From an uncultured Eubacterium sp. (GTDB taxonomy: Bacteria > Bacillota > Clostridia > Oscillospirales > Acutalibacteraceae): DNA of 64,000 nt. Numbering within the stretch: position 1 is the stretch's first letter; the number at the start of each line of letters is the position of its first letter. The position numbers and the translations under genes are program-made. Below are positions 48,387 to 57,150 of the stretch, piece after piece. The notes under the pieces are model-generated. The model was not told the origin of the DNA and did no database searches. It saw only the letters and a list, made by a program, of their open reading frames with translations. The stretch is taken from contig CAKTGF010000003.1 of the NCBI GenBank assembly GCA_934561395.1, positions 1-64,000 of the forward strand, in the 5' to 3' direction.

Positions 48387-51300
48387 TTATTTTTGAATGA
48401 TAATATTGCCGTAAGCATAGGTTGACGAATCAATACCCTTGCAGGAAACAATATACATTCTGTCCTTAGCGTTAATGTAACCGTCGTTGTTCATATCAAC
48501 AAACTCAAGGTAAGACGGGTCATTTGCGCCGGATGATACAACATATTGGAACAGCTTTAAATCGTCGTTATCAATTTTGCCGTCCTTGTTGAAATCGCAG
48601 CCGATAATCGGAATATCGTCAACAGTGATATTTTCGTCCTCGGCAATCAAATATACCGAACGGGTAAAGCCGTAGGCATACTTTAATTCAACCTCGTAAA
48701 CGCCTGTTTCGATTTCAAAGGAGAAACAGCCGTCCTTATCTGTTGTGGCGACAGTGTAGCCGTCAATTACCACACTTACATTCTTTGCAGGTGTTTTGCC
48801 CTGAGTTGCCTCCTTATTTGTGGCAATAACAACTCTGCCCGAAACAGTAACCTTGTTAATGGTAATGTCGCTGCCTGTTGCATCGGTATATTCGCAATAG
48901 CTGTCGTTACAATTTGAGCAGGTATATACCTTCATGCCCTTTGTGTTTGCTGTTGCGGCAATATCTGCTGTTACCTTGTAGTTGTGGCCGTATGCGTCAA
49001 TGTGCTTTTCCTCCAATATTTCGGAGCAATATTCGCAAACGCCGATAATATAGCCATCGTTGCTGCAGTCGGCAGAATAAACTGTAAGCCACTGAATATC
49101 GCCGTGACCGTCTGCACAGGTGCCAAGGTAGCCTGCAAGAGCGTCAAGCTTTAACGCACACTCGTCATAGAACATATCCTCATCGGTATATGCACCGTAT
49201 GGGATTTTGTTTGCCCTTGCATATTCGTAAGCATTTGAGCCTGCCATGGTGTAAACATTAACATTTGTTGTGCCCTTAAAGGCGTTAAATCCGATATTTG
49301 CATACCAAACATAAACATCTGTAAGCTTTGCACAGTAAGCCAAAGCGCCGATGCCTAAATCAGTTACGCTTTTGGGGATAACAATGCCTGTAAGTGACGA
49401 ACAGCCGTTAAAGCAGTCGGCACCGATGGTTTCAAGAGTATCAGGAAGGATAACGCTTGCAAGGTTTGTGCACCTTCTGAATGCAGAGCTGCCGATTGAC
49501 TTAACCGGATATGAAATATCAACGGTCTTAAGGCGTGTGCAGTTTTCAAATGCGCTGTTGCCGATTGTTTCAACAGTATTGGGAAAATAAACGATTTTAA
49601 GCTGTGAAGCATTGTAGAACGCCTTATCCTTAATTTCGGTTACTCCCTTGGGAAGAACAATTGTGCTGATGTTTGAATTTGAAAATGCGTTGCTGCCGAT
49701 TGCCTTTGTGCCCGACTTAATATCAATAGCGGTTAATGATTGCGGGGCATAAATCAAGGTGTCGGTTGTGTCGTAAAGGCAGCCGTAGTATGTATAATAA
49801 TTTTGGTTTTCACTGTCAACAGCTATGCTCTTAAGGCTTGGAATTTGGTTTGGAAGCACAATGCTTTCAACATTCTTGCCGATAGTAAAGCTGCCCACAT
49901 TTACACCGTCAAAGCCTGTGAGTCTTGCGGTTTTAACATTGTCAGAATAAACAACATTAATGCCCGTTGTGCTTGCGCCGGAGTTGGTAAATGCGTTAAC
50001 TGCAATGCTCATAATTGCGTTTGAATCAAAGTTAACGGTTTCGCAAAGAGGAAGATTTGAAAATGCGCTGTCGTTAATCTTTTCAACATTTGCGCCGAGA
50101 GTAATGCTCTGAACGCTGATACACTTTCCGAATGCGTAGCTGTCAATTGTTTTAACCGTATCGGGAATTACAATTCTTTGAAGATTTGTGCAGCCGTAGA
50201 ATGCTCGTCTGCCGATTTCTCTTACTCCGCCCAAATCAACATACTGCAATGAAACACTGCCCTTGAACAAATTGTCAGGCACCTTTTCGCATCCTGCCTT
50301 GAAATATACTGCGGCAAGGGATGTGCAGTTTGAAAATGCCTTTTCATCAATATTCTTTACCGATGCGGGAATTGTAATTGCATAAAGGTTTGTGCAATTT
50401 GCAAAGGCCTTGTTTGTAAGTGTGATAACAGAACCCGGAATTGTTACATAGCGTGGGTTGCAGATTGCGGCAAGCTCGTGAATTTGAGTAATGCCGGGGC
50501 AAATGTAAGCAGTATCAACATCAAGCTTTTTTGTAAATTTTGTGCCGTCATCCAAATACAAACCGTCGCCGTTAATGTAGCCCTCGCCGTCAATGCACAG
50601 CATTTTTTTATCGGCATAGTAATACCATTCAAGGGGCTTGTTTTTCAAAATTGTATTTGCTTGAGGAATGTAGCCCGCATAAGTTGCGACAGCTTTATTA
50701 CCCGAAAACTTTATGCCGGCATTTGAAGCATAATTGTAAGCCGGTGAAGCATAAGCTCCGTAAATTACAAGGGTTTTTGTTGTGTATGAACCGTCGCTTT
50801 TAAAACCGATAGCATTATCGCCGGGGTTAAGCTCATCATAATAAACTGTGATTTGCGGATTGTCAAGTTTAATTTCTGCAAGACTTGTGCAATCTGCGAA
50901 AGCCTTTTTGTCTATTGTTGTAACATTACTCGGAACAGTAATCTTTTTAATGCCTGTGCCGTTAAAAACGCCCTCGGAAATTTCCGTAACAGTGTTGTTA
51001 AGTGTTGCAGAGGTCAGTTTTAAATTATTTGCAAAAGCATATTTGCCGACTGTTTTAACATTATCGCTCAATGCAACAGACTCTACAGCCGTGCCGTAAA
51101 ACGCATAATCGCCGATGTATTCCACAGTTGAAGGAATAGTCAATTTTGTAAAGTGTCTGCTGCCATTGAAAGCGTTGTTGCCTATACTTACCAAGCCTTC
51201 GCTAAACGAAACGCTGTTAATAATACCCACATTGCGAAAAGCGTTTTCGCCTATTGACTCAACTGTTGACGGTATAACCACATAATCCATTGTATATTTA

Positions 51301-54050
51301 AGTTCGGTCGATTCATCATAAAGGAAATTATCGCCGATAGATGTAATACCGCTGTAAATTACAATTCTTTGGCACGATGTATATTTATTAAGGAGTTCAA
51401 CGGTGCTGTATGTTTCGCCCGTTTCGGAATCGGTAAACTCATTTGTTAATTCACCCTCTCCCGTAATAATAAGTCGTGAAAAGTCGCCTTTTGTAATGCG
51501 CCAAGTACCGTTGCTCCAAGTACCCGAAGCTTCGCTGATTGGCTTTTCGCCGGAAGCCGAGCCGGGTTCATAACCTGTATATTCAAGAGGAACGAAAGTA
51601 ACGAGGTTTAGGTTGGCATAATATGCAAACACGCTGCCGCCAAATGCATACCAAACCACATCATCATTTTGATTCAAGAAGGAGTTACGCAGCATTTCGT
51701 ACATAGCCGGGCGCTCGTCATATTTTACACTGCTGTCAAAAACAACCTTTCTAAGCTTATCTGTTCCTTCAAAAGCACGCTCGCCAATATTCACTACATT
51801 TGCGGGGACGGTAATTTCGGTTAATCCGCTGCTTTTAAAAGCACCTTTACCGATTTGAACCAGATTTTCAGGCAATTTGATATGCTCAAGATTTACACAA
51901 TCTTCAAATGTGTCGGCACCGATTACCTCGCAGCTCGGAATATCCACACTTGATACTGCCGAATTATAAAAAACATCGGTTCCGAAAGCAACGCCGTTAC
52001 TTGAAAAAGAAATTGTTGAAAGGCTTTTTGTATTTGAAAAAGCGTCATTGCCTAGAGAAAGTTCTTGCTTTAAACCTGAAAGATTTACATTTTTAATTCC
52101 GCTTGCGTAAAATGCATAGTTTCCAATAGATGAAACCGAAGCCGGTAACATAATGTTTTCAAGGTTAGTTGTACCGTCAAAAGCGTAATTACCGATTGTT
52201 TCAAGCTTATCGTTAAAAACTATTTCGTTTAAGCTGACAGCATCATCAAATGCGCAAGTGTCTATTGCGGTGCAATTTTTAGGAAGCTTTACAGTTGTAA
52301 GGCTTTCGCAATTTGAAAATGTATTGCTTTCAATTTTCAGCAAGCTTGAATTTGTTAAATCAATAGTTTCAAGCTTTGAGTTTTCAAATGCGCTTTGTCC
52401 CAAGGTTGTTAACTTGTCGGAAAAGCTAACAGTTTTACCATAACTGCCGTTAAATGCATTTTCGCCGACGCTTTCAACCGTTTCAGGCAACAAAACAGTA
52501 AACCTGCATTTTCTAAAAGCCCCGCTGCCTATTGTTTTAAGCGCTGTGTTTGTAAGGTCAAGCACAGTGTCAACATTACCGCAATCGGTAAATGCGCCGT
52601 TTTCGACAGAAGTTAATGTTGACGGCAATGAAAGATTTTCAATTGCATAGTCGCCGTAAAGCATTTCAGATGCGTTTAATTCTGTCATGCCAACCTTTTC
52701 GCCGTTTAATTCAGACTCTGCAATGCTGAAATTTTTAAGTGCTGTGCAATTTTTAAATGCACACTCGCCTATTTTTGTTATGTTGCTGTTTAAAACAACA
52801 TCTGTTAATTTGTCGCAGCCCTCAAAAGTGCTGGCGCCTATTGTAATGTCGCCGTTTTTGTGAAATTCAAGCTCGGTTAATGCGGTATAAGCAAATGCAT
52901 TGTTACCAACGGTGGTAAGCACATCTGAGAAAGCATAATTCTTAAGTGCGTTTGCTTTGTAAAATGCGCTGGCATTTATGCCGGAAACGCTCTCGCCGCC
53001 TGTTACGGTTGTTAAAGAGGTACAGCTTGCAAATGCGCTGGCGCCGATTTCTTCAATAGATTCGGGAATATCAACCGATGTAAGTGCAGAGCAGCCGCTG
53101 AATGATGACGCTTCAATAGAGGTCATTTCGTTGCTGAGCTTAACCTGCTGCAATGATTTGTCGCCTTTAAATGCAGAATTGCCAATCCAACACAGGGTTG
53201 AGGGCATAATTGCATTGATAATTGAGGTGTTTTCAAATGCATTTGCAAAAATCTCTGAAAGTCCCTCGTTAAAATTAAACTCACGCAATACAAGGCATCC
53301 GCTGAATGCGTATTCATCCACAGTTGTAAGCTTGTCGCCGTTTTCAACTGTTTCAAGGAAGATACATCCTTCAAATTCGTCTTTATAAAACTTTGTAACA
53401 TTAGGTGCTGTAAGCTTTACAACGGATGAACCCGAAAAAGCATAGTCGCCCATTTTAGGGTCGCCCATAATGTTAATTTCCTTAGCGTCGCAGAACTCAA
53501 AGGCCTTTGCATTAACTGTTGTTACAGTTTCCGGGATAACAATTTTTTGGAAGCTTGAGGTTTGGAAAGCGTAGCTGTCAATAGTTTTAAGCCCGCTTGG
53601 CAGTTCAAGCTCATTTTTAGCACGGCAGTCTGCAAAGATTGACTGACCCAGTGTTTCCAATGTGGAATTATTCTCAAACTCAATTGAGCTTACATTTGGA
53701 TAATTGTCATAGCTGATACAAACATTTTTTATGCTTTTGATGTTATTACCAAAAACAATGTGCTTAACTATACTGCCGTCATAATCGCCCCATATTTTAC
53801 TTGTGGAAAGGCTTGAATAAAATGTCGGAAGCATGTTTTTTGATTTTGAGCCGTCTAAGGCAGAAGTGCCTTTTTTGGTATTTATATAAACAGTACCGGT
53901 TTCAGCCGTATAATTCCAAGTGTACTGTGTTGTACTTCCGGATGCGTCCTGTGCAGCAACGGCAGAAGCCGCAAATGCTGAAAGGGGCATTGCCGATAAC
54001 GCAATAAGAAGTATCAGTACAGTGGAAATCACAGTTTTAAGTTTTTTCAT
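48387..54050 (-). CDS. Giant secreted BspA-type leucine-rich-repeat protein with dockerin-like end
   Basis: The 1,887-aa precursor has a signal peptide (VISTVLILLIALSAMPLSAFAA). Most of the rest is BspA/LRR_5 repeats of about 23 residues (pattern LxxIGxxAFxxCxxLxxVxLP). Three capping segments of the W-x-TL-x-I-x-G-x-G type divide it into three solenoids starting near 45, 837 and 1,140. After about residue 1,620 come a cysteine-rich segment, a carboxypeptidase-regulatory-like beta domain (about 1,737-1,810) and two calcium-loop repeats, DFNKDGKIDNDDL and DMNNDGYINAKDR, typical of dockerin I. It may therefore dock to a cohesin scaffold. It follows the anti-sigma gene by 20 bases; GGAGG precedes ATG 54050. 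Confidence 0.9.
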   Translation of the reverse strand: MKKLKTVISTVLILLIALSAMPLSAFAASAVAAQDASGSTTQYTWNYTAETGTVYINTKKGTSALDGSKSKNMLPTFYSSLSTSKIWGDYDGSIVKHIVFGNNIKSIKNVCISYDNYPNVSSIEFENNSTLETLGQSIFADCRAKNELELPSGLKTIDSYAFQTSSFQKIVIPETVTTVNAKAFEFCDAKEINIMGDPKMGDYAFSGSSVVKLTAPNVTKFYKDEFEGCIFLETVENGDKLTTVDEYAFSGCLVLREFNFNEGLSEIFANAFENTSIINAIMPSTLCWIGNSAFKGDKSLQQVKLSNEMTSIEASSFSGCSALTSVDIPESIEEIGASAFASCTSLTTVTGGESVSGINASAFYKANALKNYAFSDVLTTVGNNAFAYTALTELEFHKNGDITIGASTFEGCDKLTDVVLNSNITKIGECAFKNCTALKNFSIAESELNGEKVGMTELNASEMLYGDYAIENLSLPSTLTSVENGAFTDCGNVDTVLDLTNTALKTIGSGAFRKCRFTVLLPETVESVGENAFNGSYGKTVSFSDKLTTLGQSAFENSKLETIDLTNSSLLKIESNTFSNCESLTTVKLPKNCTAIDTCAFDDAVSLNEIVFNDKLETIGNYAFDGTTNLENIMLPASVSSIGNYAFYASGIKNVNLSGLKQELSLGNDAFSNTKSLSTISFSSNGVAFGTDVFYNSAVSSVDIPSCEVIGADTFEDCVNLEHIKLPENLVQIGKGAFKSSGLTEITVPANVVNIGERAFEGTDKLRKVVFDSSVKYDERPAMYEMLRNSFLNQNDDVVWYAFGGSVFAYYANLNLVTFVPLEYTGYEPGSASGEKPISEASGTWSNGTWRITKGDFSRLIITGEGELTNEFTDSETGETYSTVELLNKYTSCQRIVIYSGITSIGDNFLYDESTELKYTMDYVVIPSTVESIGENAFRNVGIINSVSFSEGLVSIGNNAFNGSRHFTKLTIPSTVEYIGDYAFYGTAVESVALSDNVKTVGKYAFANNLKLTSATLNNTVTEISEGVFNGTGIKKITVPSNVTTIDKKAFADCTSLAEIKLDNPQITVYYDELNPGDNAIGFKSDGSYTTKTLVIYGAYASPAYNYASNAGIKFSGNKAVATYAGYIPQANTILKNKPLEWYYYADKKMLCIDGEGYINGDGLYLDDGTKFTKKLDVDTAYICPGITQIHELAAICNPRYVTIPGSVITLTNKAFANCTNLYAITIPASVKNIDEKAFSNCTSLAAVYFKAGCEKVPDNLFKGSVSLQYVDLGGVREIGRRAFYGCTNLQRIVIPDTVKTIDSYAFGKCISVQSITLGANVEKINDSAFSNLPLCETVNFDSNAIMSIAVNAFTNSGASTTGINVVYSDNVKTARLTGFDGVNVGSFTIGKNVESIVLPNQIPSLKSIAVDSENQNYYTYYGCLYDTTDTLIYAPQSLTAIDIKSGTKAIGSNAFSNSNISTIVLPKGVTEIKDKAFYNASQLKIVYFPNTVETIGNSAFENCTRLKTVDISYPVKSIGSSAFRRCTNLASVILPDTLETIGADCFNGCSSLTGIVIPKSVTDLGIGALAYCAKLTDVYVWYANIGFNAFKGTTNVNVYTMAGSNAYEYARANKIPYGAYTDEDMFYDECALKLDALAGYLGTCADGHGDIQWLTVYSADCSNDGYIIGVCEYCSEILEEKHIDAYGHNYKVTADIAATANTKGMKVYTCSNCNDSYCEYTDATGSDITINKVTVSGRVVIATNKEATQGKTPAKNVSVVIDGYTVATTDKDGCFSFEIETGVYEVELKYAYGFTRSVYLIAEDENITVDDIPIIGCDFNKDGKIDNDDLKLFQYVVSSGANDPSYLEFVDMNNDGYINAKDRMYIVSCKGIDSSTYAYGNIIIQK

Positions 54051-54070
54051 ATTTCTACCTCCGTACATAC

Positions 54071-56182
54071 TTAGTCATCTTCGCCGTCAATCCACGGGAT
54101 TTTATTATCATCAATGGTTTCACCTTGGCGGATAATGTACTTAATATTATTTTCCTTTGCATATTCAAGAGCTGCCGTATCCTCAAAAACATACATAACC
54201 AGGCGGCTGCCCTTAAACATTGCGTTAGGAGCCATTTCGCTGATGTTTTCGCCGAAATAGCCCTCCCTAAGAGTGGTAATATACAAGCCGTATGTGCCAA
54301 CCTCTTTAAGGGTTATAGGCAAATCAAGTTTTTTAATGGCCGTGCTCATAAGAGCATAATCGCCGATTTTTGTAACGCCCTCGGGGATAACAATGTCGGT
54401 AATGTGTGCACCCCTGAAAGCGCCGTATGGAATTTCGGTTATGCCCTCCTGCAATTCAACGCCTGTTAAGCCGTTGCAGTAGAAGAAGGATTGCATGCCC
54501 AATTTCTTTAAGTTGTTAAGCTTGCCGAAACTAATGTTCTTGCAGTAAGCAAATGCTCCGTCACCCACTGATTCAAGAACGCTCGGTGCCTTGTCAAACT
54601 CAACAAGCTCGTCGTTATAAAATGCGTATTCCCCTGCCGACTTAAGGTTTTCGGTGCCCTCAACCGATTCAAGAGAGGTACATTCGTTAAACGCTCTTGC
54701 GCCCACCGATTCAATATAGAAATCGGCATAAACATATTTAAGCTTTTCGCAGCCCTCACAAAGTGACGCCGGAACAGCGGTAATTTTGTAAGGCACGGTA
54801 ATGTTGGTTATAGCGGTGTTCTTATAAACTGCCTCGCCCCAATAGCTTAAATTCATGGCGTAGCTTATATCACTAAGCTGTGTGCAGCCCTCAAATGCGC
54901 TGTCGCCGATATATTCGGCATTAGGTGTTATGCACTCCTTAAGGGAGGTTGCGTTTTTAAATGCGTTGGGGTAAATTCGCTTAACATTTTCTGCATAAAC
55001 GCTTTCAACGTTGCTGTTTTCAAAAACGCCTGCCGCAATTGCGATAACCTTGTGGCCGTCAACCTTTTCAATATTAAGGTTGGCATCATTACCACGGTAA
55101 GCGGTAATATAAGCGCCGTCGTCGGTTAACAGATAGCTGAAATCCTCATTTGCACAAGCCTCGGAGTTGCGGGTTTCCTCATCGGGCCTTACGGTAATGT
55201 TAATTTTAACAACACAGCTTTCATAAATAATTCTCAATGTGTAGTTAGCGGTAACATTCATATTAAGGCTCTTGGTGTAATCGCAATCCTCAAGTGCAAG
55301 GGGTTCCTCGTGTGAGTCGCTGTAAACCTTTGTGAGTGTTATTCCGTCGTAGCTTAACTCCTCGCCGTAAACATAGGCTGTTTTAAAGTTGTTAAATTCA
55401 GCCCTGATATAAGCCAGGTAAATCTCCTCCGGCTCATCGGGTGTGTCCGGATTTGGAATTACGGGAACAGTTGTTGGCGGAAGGGGCTTATTGGTGCTTG
55501 GCTCCTTTGAAGGCTGAGTTGTATCAACCGTGGTTTCCGTTTGTGACGGCTTTGTTGTGGTATCGTCGTCATCATCCTCGCCGTCGCCCCACTGAATGTT
55601 CGGTGCCTTTTTGGTGGTGGTAACCGTTACCGGTGTTGCAACCGGTGCAGTTACATTTTCAGGCTCTGTGGAGGGCTCGGTAGTTGATTCAACAACCTCA
55701 ATCGGTGCGGTGGTGGGCAAATCATCATCGTCATCCTCGCCGTCGCCCCATACAATATTCTGGGGTTTAATAATACCCCAATCAATTAACTTTTCTTTTG
55801 TTGCGTTTTGAAGTTCTTCAATAACATCAACACCGGTTACTGCCTTAACGGCAGCGTTTGCGGTAAATGTTGAGCCTGCAAGAGCAGCTGCAACAATGGC
55901 AATTTTAATAGCTTTATTTAAATTTTTCCAGGTAAGAGTATGTGTTTTGGTAATATTTTGCAAGAATTGCTCACTTGAAACAAGAGGAACTAAAACGGCA
56001 AAGCCTTTATTTTCATCTTTTTCAATTTCGAGCAAGGCGTTAACGCACTCATCAACAAAGTCTGTATTAACTTCTTCTTCAGGCTTTTCAAGCTCAACAA
56101 ATATCATTTTTTGAAGGGTCTTGATAATATCGTCGTCTGCGATATTTGCAACAGTTTGTTTGTTTATATTGATGCGTGCCAT
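54071..56182 (-). CDS. Predicted transmembrane anti-sigma factor with Ig-like and leucine-rich-repeat sensor
   Basis: The 703-aa protein has a cytoplasmic N-terminal domain of about 90 residues, one membrane helix (about 91-110, IKIAIVAAALAGSTFTANAA), a Thr/Pro/acidic linker (140-252), an Ig-like beta domain (about 253-335) and a BspA-type LRR block (about 345-690). Under the positive-inside rule the N-terminus is inside. The motif WGDGEDDDDD occurs at 145-154 and 198-207, and WIDGEDD ends the protein at 697-703. It follows an ECF sigma gene by 19 bases, so the N-terminal part is probably the sigma-binding domain; I see no named anti-sigma family. Confidence 0.75.
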   Translation of the reverse strand: MARININKQTVANIADDDIIKTLQKMIFVELEKPEEEVNTDFVDECVNALLEIEKDENKGFAVLVPLVSSEQFLQNITKTHTLTWKNLNKAIKIAIVAAALAGSTFTANAAVKAVTGVDVIEELQNATKEKLIDWGIIKPQNIVWGDGEDDDDDLPTTAPIEVVESTTEPSTEPENVTAPVATPVTVTTTKKAPNIQWGDGEDDDDDTTTKPSQTETTVDTTQPSKEPSTNKPLPPTTVPVIPNPDTPDEPEEIYLAYIRAEFNNFKTAYVYGEELSYDGITLTKVYSDSHEEPLALEDCDYTKSLNMNVTANYTLRIIYESCVVKINITVRPDEETRNSEACANEDFSYLLTDDGAYITAYRGNDANLNIEKVDGHKVIAIAAGVFENSNVESVYAENVKRIYPNAFKNATSLKECITPNAEYIGDSAFEGCTQLSDISYAMNLSYWGEAVYKNTAITNITVPYKITAVPASLCEGCEKLKYVYADFYIESVGARAFNECTSLESVEGTENLKSAGEYAFYNDELVEFDKAPSVLESVGDGAFAYCKNISFGKLNNLKKLGMQSFFYCNGLTGVELQEGITEIPYGAFRGAHITDIVIPEGVTKIGDYALMSTAIKKLDLPITLKEVGTYGLYITTLREGYFGENISEMAPNAMFKGSRLVMYVFEDTAALEYAKENNIKYIIRQGETIDDNKIPWIDGEDD

Positions 56183-56201
56183 AAGCTCACTCCTTTCTTG
56201 T

Positions 56202-56729
56202 TTATTCGGAGTACAAAATCTCCTTTAAAATAATAATTAATCGTTTGCGCAATCTGTGGAGTCTTGTGCCCACAACAGATATTGAAAGATTTAATATCTG
56301 TGCAATTTCTTCAAGAGAATAATCATATATGTATCTTAATTTAAACAACTCTGCATCCCTTTGCGAAAGAGCATCGCTGATTTGTCGTGAGTATTCGTCA
56401 AAGCTGAGCTTTTCGTCCATATCTTCATTTTGACTTACAAGCTCCGTTACATCCTCAAGCGAAACATGCTGATTTGTTTTGGTATTTTCTCGCAACCGCT
56501 TTTTAACAAAGTTTTGAACGGTTTTAAACAAGAACGCCTTAACATATTCAACCTCCTCGCCCTCAAGGTATTTTTTGTAAAGAACAATGAAGGTTTCCTG
56601 AACGCAGTCGTCAATCGACTCCCTGTCGTTCATTAAAATTGAAAGGCAAAACCGATATACATCGGAATAATAATTTTTGTACGCCTGCTTCAGCATATCG
56701 TCTGCATAGGCCTTGTTTTTACTCGGCAA
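56202..56729 (-). CDS. ECF-type RNA polymerase sigma factor
   Basis: A 175-aa sigma-70-family protein with region 2 (YYSDVYRFCLSILMNDRESIDDCVQETFIVLYKKY, in parts) and region 4 (LSQRDAELFKLRYIYDYSLEEIAQILNLS and the recognition helix SVVGTRLHRLRKRL), and no region 3. The start is TTG at 56729: AAAGGAGG ends seven bases before it. An in-frame ATG at 56780 lies in the likely promoter -10 region. The two downstream genes, an anti-sigma-like sensor and a giant surface protein, are almost contiguous, so this sigma factor probably drives its own operon. Confidence 0.88.
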   Translation of the reverse strand: MPSKNKAYADDMLKQAYKNYYSDVYRFCLSILMNDRESIDDCVQETFIVLYKKYLEGEEVEYVKAFLFKTVQNFVKKRLRENTKTNQHVSLEDVTELVSQNEDMDEKLSFDEYSRQISDALSQRDAELFKLRYIYDYSLEEIAQILNLSISVVGTRLHRLRKRLIIILKEILYSE

Positions 56730-56765
56730 ATCGTCACCTCCTTTGTGGGATTTATTAACCCTTAC

Positions 56766-56800
56766 ATATACTAGTACCATCAGAGCAACAAAATTTTACA
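56766..56800 (-). promoter_or_regulatory. Candidate autoregulated ECF promoter
   Basis: On the minus strand TGTAAA (56795-56800), 17 bases, GTACTAGTATA (from 56777 down). No good sigma-A -10/-35 pair sits at the right distance from the TTG start, and the layout resembles ECF promoters (TGxAAC-type -35, CGTC/GTAC-type -10). This is inference from pattern only. Confidence 0.35.
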
Positions 56801-57044
56801 CTTTTTTGCAAAAAAATTAAAAAAATTTGTTTTTTTATTTTAACATATATTTAAAACAATTAATATAGCTAAACAAAAAAAGCATTAATAAAATAAAAAA
56901 ATCCTTAAAGCATTGCACTTTAAGAAATTTGATTTTTCTGTTATTAAATTTTCGGTGTGCGAATTACATCAGATATAGCAGTTAAAAAATTATTGCAAAA
57001 TAAGCGGCATCAATGCAGGGATATATCTTTTAGAAAAAATCGTC
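56801..57044. other. AT-rich intergenic stretch without recognised gene
   Basis: These roughly 245 bases, very rich in A and T runs, lie between the divergent sigma-factor and QueT promoters. I found no reading frame, hairpin or repeat worth reporting here. Confidence 0.5.
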
Positions 57045-57073
57045 TTGCATTTTTTTATGCAATGTATTATAAT
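57045..57073 (+). promoter_or_regulatory. queT promoter
   Basis: TTGCAT (57045-57050), 17 bases, TATAAT (57068-57073). The start point would be at about 57080, at the head of the structured leader. Confidence 0.75.
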
Positions 57074-57077
57074 CTCA

Positions 57078-57140
57078 CTGTCAGTTCGCAAAATCCTGAC
57101 CAGTCACATTCCCGTGGCTTCTAAAAATAAAACTAAGGAG
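57078..57140 (+). ncRNA. Probable preQ1 riboswitch (class uncertain)
   Basis: The leader has GTCAG (57080-57084) pairing with CTGAC across TTCGCAAAATC, then AGTCAC/GTGGCT around ATTCCC, then an A-rich tail TAAAAATAAAACTAAGGAG that includes the ribosome site. The gene is a QueT transporter, the usual target of preQ1 riboswitches, and the A-rich tail joined to the ribosome site is typical of them. The stem set fits class III (known from this bacterial group) or an unusual class I; I cannot decide without a covariance model. Confidence 0.6.
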
Positions 57141-57150
57141 AAAATTGAAA

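Noticed and set aside
49351..53388. Several long open frames on the plus strand opposite the giant LRR gene
   Set aside because: They are opposite-strand shadows of the repeat-rich gene, with low-complexity translations and no ribosome sites.
48387..54050. Possible CRISPR-like or tandem DNA repeats
   Set aside because: The periodicity is at protein level (23-residue leucine-rich repeats); the DNA units are divergent and there are no equal spacers.
56778..56780. ATG as the ECF sigma-factor start
   Set aside because: It lies in the probable promoter region and has no ribosome site; the TTG at 56729 follows AAAGGAGG at the right distance.
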